This document shows positions 58,957 through 64,000 of a stretch of DNA of 64,000 nucleotides, piece after piece. The stretch is from Allomuricauda sp. (GTDB lineage Bacteria; Bacteroidota; Bacteroidia; Flavobacteriales; Flavobacteriaceae): contig JASBTQ010000027.1 in the NCBI GenBank assembly GCA_030148335.1, positions 1 to 64,000 on the forward strand, in the 5' to 3' direction. The stretch's first letter is position 1, and the number at the start of each line of letters is the position of its first letter. A program made the translations under genes and the position numbers. The notes below the pieces were generated by a model. It did not search any database. It was not told the DNA's origin and worked only from the letters and a program-made list of their open reading frames with translations.

Positions 58957-59382
58957 ATGAAAGTAAATCCCTATTTGAATTTTGACGGCAAAGCAGAAGA
59001 AGCATTCAATTTCTATAGATCGGTTTTCGGCGGTGAGTTTACTGCCAACATGAAAATGGAGACCGCGCCAGGCATGGAAAACCTCAGTGCTGATGAGAAA
59101 AACCGTGTCATGCACATCAGTCTCCCGATTGGAAAGGACGTTATACTCATGGCATCGGATATTCTTCCTTCCATGGGCCATACCTTGAACCAAGGGAACA
59201 ACCTATACATTTCCCTGCATCCCGAAAGTAGGGAGGAAACTGACCGCTTGTTCAATGGGCTTTCCAAGGGCGGAGAAGTGGAAATGCCCATGGAGGACCA
59301 GTTTTGGGGCGACTATTTTGGTAGTTTTATTGATAAGTTCGGCGTCAGATGGATGGTGAACTTTAATGCGCAATATGTATAA
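58957..59382 (+). CDS. VOC-family protein (PhnB-like)
   Basis: A 141-residue PhnB-like protein: MKVNPYLNFDGKAEEAFNFY, RSVFGGEFTANMKMETAPGM, ILMASDILPSMGHTLNQGNN, LYISLHPESREETDRLFNGL and FIDKFGVRWMVNFN. It is separate from the single-domain copy at 56712 but of the same subgroup. The next gene starts 1 base after its stop, so co-translation is likely. Confidence 0.9.
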   Translation: MKVNPYLNFDGKAEEAFNFYRSVFGGEFTANMKMETAPGMENLSADEKNRVMHISLPIGKDVILMASDILPSMGHTLNQGNNLYISLHPESREETDRLFNGLSKGGEVEMPMEDQFWGDYFGSFIDKFGVRWMVNFNAQYV

Positions 59383-59383
59383 A

Positions 59384-59797
59384 ATGGGAGCAAAAAGGAT
59401 AACTGTACAAACAACCGTAAGCAAGGATCCTGAAACGGTCTGGGAATGTTGGACCGATCCGGAACACATTACAAAATGGAACTTTGCAGCCGATAGTTGG
59501 TGCTGTCCAAGAGCTGAGAACGACCTTAGGGTCGGGGGCAAATATATGGCCCGGATGGAAGCGAAGGATGGCAGTTTTGGTTTCGATTTTGAGGCCATAT
59601 ATGATGAGGTCATTGAGAACAAAAAGATTGCCTACACCATGACGGATGGCAGAAGGGCCACCACCGTCTTCGAGAGATCGGGGAAGGGCACCTTGGTGAC
59701 CACGGTTTTTGATGCTGAGGACCAAAATCCTTTGGAAATGCAAAAAGAGGGATGGCAGGCCATCCTCACTAATTTTAAAGCTTATGCCGAGGGGTGA
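59384..59797 (+). CDS. SRPBCC-family protein (AHSA1/START-like)
   Basis: The start is taken at ATG 59384 (MGAKRITVQTTVSKDPETVW), giving 137 residues. The block VSKDPETVWECWTDPEHITK, WNFAADSWCCPRAENDLRVG and GKYMARMEAKDGSFGFDFEA is the AHSA1-like helix-grip fold, and the end EGWQAILTNFKAYAE is the closing long helix. These proteins bind hydrophobic ligands, unknown here. It closes the VOC gene group, with 1 base between it and the last VOC gene. Confidence 0.92.
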   Translation: MGAKRITVQTTVSKDPETVWECWTDPEHITKWNFAADSWCCPRAENDLRVGGKYMARMEAKDGSFGFDFEAIYDEVIENKKIAYTMTDGRRATTVFERSGKGTLVTTVFDAEDQNPLEMQKEGWQAILTNFKAYAEG

Positions 59798-59904
59798 TTT
59801 TTGGAATTTGATGGGCATATTTTGGGGTATGTGGTAAAATATTTTAAAAAATGATGCAACCAAATGGCATTTTTCCCATCAATCTGTAAACTATAAAATT
59901 TACA

Positions 59905-60426
59905 ATGTTTATGAAAAGAAATGCTTTTATGATTGGTGCATGGGTTTTGATGGCCGGGATCATTTCCTCGTGCAATTCAGATAATGATGTGGATTGTCCA
60001 GAGGATTTTACTGGTGAACTGACCACTGGGGAAGAAGTGCTGGTAGGTACTTGGGTGCTTTCAGCAATTACCGCAGATGAGGAAATTGACCTGACCGATG
60101 ATGATGAGGATAATCCAAGCACTGACTTTTACGCCCAATATTCGGACTGCCAAAGAGACGCTTCCTACACCTTCAACTCGGACAGGACCTATGAATATGA
60201 ACAGGGACAAAATGCCGAGGACTGTCAAAACAAGACAGCATTGGAAGGTACATGGAAGTTGGTTTCAGCGAATTTGAGTTTGATAGGCGGATGTAGTCTA
60301 CAGAATACCGATATAGAATTCAATGTCAATGGGACTGAATTCTCATTCACCAATGACTACGATGTCAGGGATGTAGATGGTATTGTAAGTTCTGTTGAAA
60401 TTACTTTTACTTACAGTTTGTTATAA
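59905..60426 (+). CDS. lipocalin-like lipoprotein
   Basis: A 173-residue protein with a lipoprotein signal (MFMKRNAFMIGAWVLMAGII, then SSCNSD). The mature part is a lipocalin-like barrel (LVGTWVLSAITADEEIDLTD, YTFNSDRTYEYEQGQNAEDC, LEGTWKLVSANLSLIGGCSL, ITFTYSLL). Cysteines at about 28, 81, 104 and 127 may form disulfides. Such surface lipoproteins are common in Flavobacteriaceae; function unknown. It is convergent with the antiporter gene (8-base gap). Confidence 0.75.
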   Translation: MFMKRNAFMIGAWVLMAGIISSCNSDNDVDCPEDFTGELTTGEEVLVGTWVLSAITADEEIDLTDDDEDNPSTDFYAQYSDCQRDASYTFNSDRTYEYEQGQNAEDCQNKTALEGTWKLVSANLSLIGGCSLQNTDIEFNVNGTEFSFTNDYDVRDVDGIVSSVEITFTYSLL

Positions 60427-60434
60427 AGCATTCT

Positions 60435-62411
60435 TTAATCAATACTTTTCCGGAATTGGTCGATGCCCATTTGGTCCCCGCTCACAAAGAGCAGGTCATC
60501 TTGATAAATTTTATCGGAGGGCTTTATGGAACTATGGAGCTCATTTTTTCTGGAAATACCCAAAATATTGATGCCATAGGCATTCCTTAGGTTCAGGTCC
60601 TTGAGTTCCTTGCCCACAATATCCCTGTCGTCGGTGTTGACCCGAACGCAGGAAATGTTGAAATCCGGGAACTCGGTGGGCCTGAACGTTCGAGGAGTGC
60701 CTTTTTTGTTTTGGAACAATTCATAGTTGTCCAATCGGGCAGTGTTCACCAAATGTTCGATATCATCTTCTGGAACAAGGAAATTGTGCAAGGTCCTTGA
60801 AAATATCTCTATGGATGTTTCAAATTCCTCTGGGATCACATCGTCCGCACCCATGGCGATCAGCTCTGTGATCTCTTTTACATATCGGGTCCTCACAATG
60901 ATATGGATGGAGCGACTAATGCTGCGTATGTTCTTTATGATGGCCTTCGTGGCAATGGGGTCGGAAATGGCGATGACCACTACACGGGCCTTGGAAATGT
61001 GTGCAAATTCCAGGATGTGGTCTTGGGTGGCATCCCCAAAATGGATGGGTACATTGTTCTGTTTTTCCCTTCTTACCACATCGGCATTGAGCTCCACGAC
61101 CACATAGGGTATACTGCTGAATTCAGCGGCCTTTGCAAGATTGCTTCCATTTATGCCATAGCCGATAATGACCAAATGGTTCTTCAATTCCTCGGATTTT
61201 TCCGTTTTTTCCGAGGCCATGAGCATTTTGTCCACCGCCTTGATGGGTCCCAGTTTCATCATGCCAAAGGCAATGTTCTCCGAGAAAATGATCACGAAGG
61301 GGGTCAGGAACATGGAAATGATGGAAACTGCCAAGAAATATTGGTTGGTCTCCGCATTGAGCAACCCATATTGAATCCCCACTTTTGAAAGGATAAAGGC
61401 AAATTCCCCCACTTGAAAGAGCGCAAGACCCGTCAACAAAAATGTCCTAGCGGGATATTTGAGTACGGCAATGGCCAGCGCCGCAATCAAGGATTTGATG
61501 AGGAAGACCCCAAATACGATCAATAAAATGACCCCTACATTTTTGCTGAAAAAAGTAAGGTCCAGCATCATGCCCACTGAAATAAAGAAGAAACTGGTAA
61601 AAAGCTCCCTGAACGGCAATATGATGCTGGTGGCCTGATGGCTATATTCGGATTCAGAAATGATCAGACCCGCCAAAAAGGCACCCAAAGCCAAGGACAG
61701 GCCCGCTTCTGAGGTGAGGAAGGCCACGGCAAAACAAATGGTGATCGTAGTGATCAGAAAAAGTTCCTTGCTCTTGGTCTTGGCCACCAAATGCATCAGT
61801 TTTGGCACCAGATACCGGGCACTTATGATGGTAATGCCTAGAACTATGGCCGTTTTGAGCAGCAACATCAAAATACTGTTCGTCACATTGCCTGACTGCC
61901 CGGCAATAATAGGCGTGAACAGCATCATGGGGACCACAATGATGTCTTGAAAAATCAGGATGGCCAGTGCATTCCGGCCATGTGGGGACGACATTTCGTT
62001 ACGGTCCTGCATGACCTTCAGCACGATTGCGGTACTGGAGAGCGAAAATAGAAACCCCACAAAAAGGGCCTCGTTCCATGCATAGCCCAAGAGGTAATAG
62101 ATCAATCCCGATACCAATACCGTCAGTCCGACCTGCAGGGAACCTCCAATGAAGACCGTATTTTTTATGGACATCAATTGCTTTATGGAAAGTTCCATCC
62201 CAATCACGAACAGCAATAGGATCACCCCAATTTCAGAGATGGCCTCGATCTGTTCAGATTCGTGCAAGAGGCCAAAACCATAAGGACCGATGAGAATCCC
62301 GGTGACCAAAAAGCCCAATATGGAAGGCAGCTTTAGGCGTTGTAGGACGAACACTACCATCATGGAGAGTCCAAGTAAGATCAAAAAGTCCTGAAGCATG
62401 GGTAAGTGCAT
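60435..62411 (-). CDS. CPA2 cation:proton antiporter with RCK (TrkA) domains
   Basis: A 658-residue inner-membrane protein. About twelve helices fill residues 1-385, including LKLPSILGFLVTGILIGPYG, LFSLSSTAIVLKVMQDRNEM and LSLALGAFLAGLIISES. A TrkA-N domain follows (LVIIGYGINGSNLAKAAEFS with GxGxxG, VHFGDATQDHILEFAHISKA), then a TrkA-C domain at the end (ELKDLNLRNAYGINILGISR). This is the KefB/KefC-like layout for K+/H+ exchange gated by NAD or ligand. The start may be ATG 62411 or 62399. No partner quinone oxidoreductase is adjacent. Confidence 0.93.
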   Translation of the reverse strand: MHLPMLQDFLILLGLSMMVVFVLQRLKLPSILGFLVTGILIGPYGFGLLHESEQIEAISEIGVILLLFVIGMELSIKQLMSIKNTVFIGGSLQVGLTVLVSGLIYYLLGYAWNEALFVGFLFSLSSTAIVLKVMQDRNEMSSPHGRNALAILIFQDIIVVPMMLFTPIIAGQSGNVTNSILMLLLKTAIVLGITIISARYLVPKLMHLVAKTKSKELFLITTITICFAVAFLTSEAGLSLALGAFLAGLIISESEYSHQATSIILPFRELFTSFFFISVGMMLDLTFFSKNVGVILLIVFGVFLIKSLIAALAIAVLKYPARTFLLTGLALFQVGEFAFILSKVGIQYGLLNAETNQYFLAVSIISMFLTPFVIIFSENIAFGMMKLGPIKAVDKMLMASEKTEKSEELKNHLVIIGYGINGSNLAKAAEFSSIPYVVVELNADVVRREKQNNVPIHFGDATQDHILEFAHISKARVVVIAISDPIATKAIIKNIRSISRSIHIIVRTRYVKEITELIAMGADDVIPEEFETSIEIFSRTLHNFLVPEDDIEHLVNTARLDNYELFQNKKGTPRTFRPTEFPDFNISCVRVNTDDRDIVGKELKDLNLRNAYGINILGISRKNELHSSIKPSDKIYQDDLLFVSGDQMGIDQFRKSID

Positions 62412-62697
62412 ATCGGTTAGGTGTAAGGGTTATCGGAACGTCTTCCCCCAAAGGAGAAACCAAAATACCAAAGTTAAGAAGAAAGTATTCTCGGCATGCC
62501 CCGCACCATTCTCTTTCCGTAGAATTTAGGGTTTTTCTCCGCATAACTCCCATTTTGGTCAGAGCCTTTGAAGGTTTAAAATGTATTAAAAAAGCCTCCT
62601 TTTGAAGTGAAAGCCTGCGTTTTAGGAAAAACCTGACAATTATCATCTTTTAAGAAAAGCCTGTACATGATCTTTGTCCTATCAAAACCAAGAAGCA

Positions 62698-63303
62698 ATG
62701 AGAATGTATATCAAAAAAAGTCGGTCATCAATAAAAGTTGTCATTCTGGCAATGATGCTTGGACTGGCACCCGTAGCACTTTCCGCACAAAATTTCAAGC
62801 TCAGCAACGGAGAGGGCAAACTTACGGTCACAGGAACATCCACCCTGCATGATTGGGAGGAAATCGCTGAGCAAAAGTCAGGCACACTTGATGTGGACAG
62901 TTCAGCGGAACTGCCCAAGATCACGGTCCTAAAGTTTGTGGTTGAAGCGGAAAGTCTAAAAAGTGGAAAGGGCGCCATGGACAAGAATACCTACAAGGCC
63001 TTGAACACGGACAGCCACAAACAGATTGTTTTTCAACTTTCCAGTATCAAAGAAATTTCCCCAGTGACCTCTTCCTCGAACAAATACAAGGTAGTGGCCA
63101 ATGGCAACTTGACCATCGCTGGCAAGACAAACAAAATAGAATTGCCCTTTGATCTGACGGTAAATGGCGATAAGGCCATTTTGGAAGGCAAAAAGGGACT
63201 GAAGATGACCGATTTTGGCATAGAACCGCCCAAAGCTTTGATGGGGACCATCAAAACAGGGGATGAAATTGAAATTCACTATAACACCATTTGGAAAAAA
63301 TAA
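62698..63303 (+). CDS. YceI-family exported protein
   Basis: The start is taken at ATG 62698, giving 201 residues with a signal peptide (VVILAMMLGLAPVALSAQ). The mature part opens NFKLSNGEGKLTVTGTSTLH and contains ITVLKFVVEAESLKSGKGAM, the YceI lipocalin-like barrel motif, ending FGIEPPKALMGTIKTGDEIE. YceI proteins bind polyprenyl-type ligands in the periplasm. The downstream gene begins 48 bases later, in the same direction. Confidence 0.92.
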   Translation: MRMYIKKSRSSIKVVILAMMLGLAPVALSAQNFKLSNGEGKLTVTGTSTLHDWEEIAEQKSGTLDVDSSAELPKITVLKFVVEAESLKSGKGAMDKNTYKALNTDSHKQIVFQLSSIKEISPVTSSSNKYKVVANGNLTIAGKTNKIELPFDLTVNGDKAILEGKKGLKMTDFGIEPPKALMGTIKTGDEIEIHYNTIWKK

Positions 63304-63351
63304 ATAGATAAACAAATAAATAAAGAAACATTCAACTAAAAATCCATCACC

Positions 63352-64000
63352 ATGAAAAAACACATAACATATGGGGCATTGGCCATAACACTTATGGTAG
63401 GCCTATGGGGGCATTCCCAAAACCGCAATTTGGACAACTACCGACAGCCCGATAAGAACGGGGTCAACGTTTTTGAAAGTCCAAAGGATACAGTACTGAC
63501 CTTCGACGGGGTCAAGGTAAGGGTAGGAGGGTCATCCACCTTACAATTCCAAGCAGTGGACCATGAAAACTCTGGAGCCGTGGAACTTATCGAGATAGGC
63601 GACAACTTCAACTTGGCAACCGCCAACTTAGATCTTGATGTGGCCTTGGCCAAAGGTGTACGTATGCACTTAAGGACCTATCTATCATCCAGACACCACC
63701 CCGAACCCTATGTGAAGGGCGGGTATTTCCAAGTGGACAACTTGGATTTCATTAGCCCCGGCCTGTTGGAAGAAGCCATGAAATATGTGACCGTGAAAGT
63801 GGGCCATATGGAAAACAACTATGGTGATGCACACTTTAGGAGGACAGATAACGCACAGGCCATGCACAACCCTTTTGTAGGGAACTTGATCATGGACGCG
63901 TTTACCACTGAGGTAGGTGGTGAGGTCTATTTCAGGAAAAATGGTTTCATCGGGATGTTTGGTTTGTCCAATGGCAAATTGAACCAGGCCGTGAACAATC
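63352..64000 (+). CDS. putative outer-membrane porin-like protein (partial at window edge)
   Basis: ATG 63352 opens a frame that runs off the window; about 216 residues are seen. A signal peptide (YGALAITLMVGLWGHSQ) is followed by a D/K-rich opening (DNYRQPDKNGVNVFESPKDT), then an alternating beta pattern (VRVGGSSTLQFQAVDHEN, IGDNFNLATANLDLDVALAK, VRMHLRTYLSSRHHPEPYVK, MKYVTVKVGHMENNYGDAHF) as in porin-like outer-membrane barrels. The family is not certain. It may be co-transcribed with the YceI gene 48 bases upstream. Confidence 0.6.
   Translation, partial: MKKHITYGALAITLMVGLWGHSQNRNLDNYRQPDKNGVNVFESPKDTVLTFDGVKVRVGGSSTLQFQAVDHENSGAVELIEIGDNFNLATANLDLDVALAKGVRMHLRTYLSSRHHPEPYVKGGYFQVDNLDFISPGLLEEAMKYVTVKVGHMENNYGDAHFRRTDNAQAMHNPFVGNLIMDAFTTEVGGEVYFRKNGFIGMFGLSNGKLNQAVNN

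Noticed and set aside
60903..61388. Plus-strand open frame of 161 residues within the CPA2 antiporter gene
   Set aside because: Antisense to the TrkA domain of a clear transporter gene; no independent motif or start context.
62254..62646. Minus-strand frame of 130 residues overlapping the antiporter start
   Set aside because: It runs into the antiporter gene in another frame on the same strand and shows no family pattern; the bases 62412-62697 look like ordinary promoter space.
1..64000. CRISPR arrays, insertion sequences, rRNA genes
   Set aside because: No evenly spaced direct repeats, no transposase genes with terminal repeats and no rRNA-like sequence were seen on either strand.

Overview
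The window is a stretch of chromosome from a marine-type member of the Flavobacteriaceae (Bacteroidota). The overall look resembles Allomuricauda/Flagellimonas-like genomes, but I cannot fix the genus from sequence alone. Reasons for the family call: type III and type II glutamine synthetases side by side, DUF4197, DUF3570/DUF4266, DUF4159 and BatA-type proteins, a BlaI/BlaR1 pair with a plug-like tail, LytS/LytTR signalling, and Bacteroidota-type promoters (-33 TTG or TTTG, 18-20 bp spacer, -7 TAnnTTTG), for example at the tRNA-Arg gene. tRNA-Arg does not encode CCA, and Shine-Dalgarno sites are mostly absent.

Layout. 1-3656: tail of a glycan-utilisation locus (end of a sialate O-acetylesterase, two exported paralogues of an unknown-function family, a GntR/UTRA regulator). 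3657-8559: an AT-rich gene-poor stretch, then a compact mobilizable element (oriT-like repeats, MobC, relaxase with a nested ORF, two small ORFs, large serine recombinase) lying against the 3' end of tRNA-Arg(ACG). The recombinase frame runs through the tRNA terminator and stops inside the tRNA gene. 8621-17665: housekeeping and nitrogen genes (apt, a 49-residue conserved-looking ORF, BlaR1/BlaI with operators, Ca2+/Na+ antiporter, divergent GSII and GSIII, PurM-like). 17713-21149: a five-gene exported redox cluster (Rieske, thioredoxin, ApbE, DUF4266 lipoprotein ending GGGCGCN, DUF3570 outer-membrane protein), which I consider the best candidate for an uncharacterised system. 21217-30843: prfA, pyrF, small exported proteins and two signalling systems.

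31267-44332 reads as a stress/low-oxygen survival island: an ATP-cone plus Mrr-like nuclease, beta-CASP RNA nuclease, upp, CbpA-like DnaJ with CbpM, TerB-like protein, PAS histidine kinase, a receiver-Crp fusion regulator, three universal stress proteins, an eRF1-like protein, a D-lactate-type dehydrogenase and a cardiolipin synthase. Clustered inverted ATGATA half-sites lie just in front of the first stress protein.

44730-55601: a TldD/TldE pair followed by a tightly overlapping DUF4159-MoxR-DUF58-BatA-large membrane protein operon. 55614-64000: a GlxA-type AraC regulator divergent from a group of VOC, DUF1801, DoxX and SRPBCC genes, then a lipocalin-like lipoprotein, a CPA2 antiporter with an RCK domain, a YceI-family protein and the start of a putative outer-membrane porin. 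Apart from the mobile element the region looks like stable core chromosome; I saw no CRISPR array, insertion sequence or rRNA.
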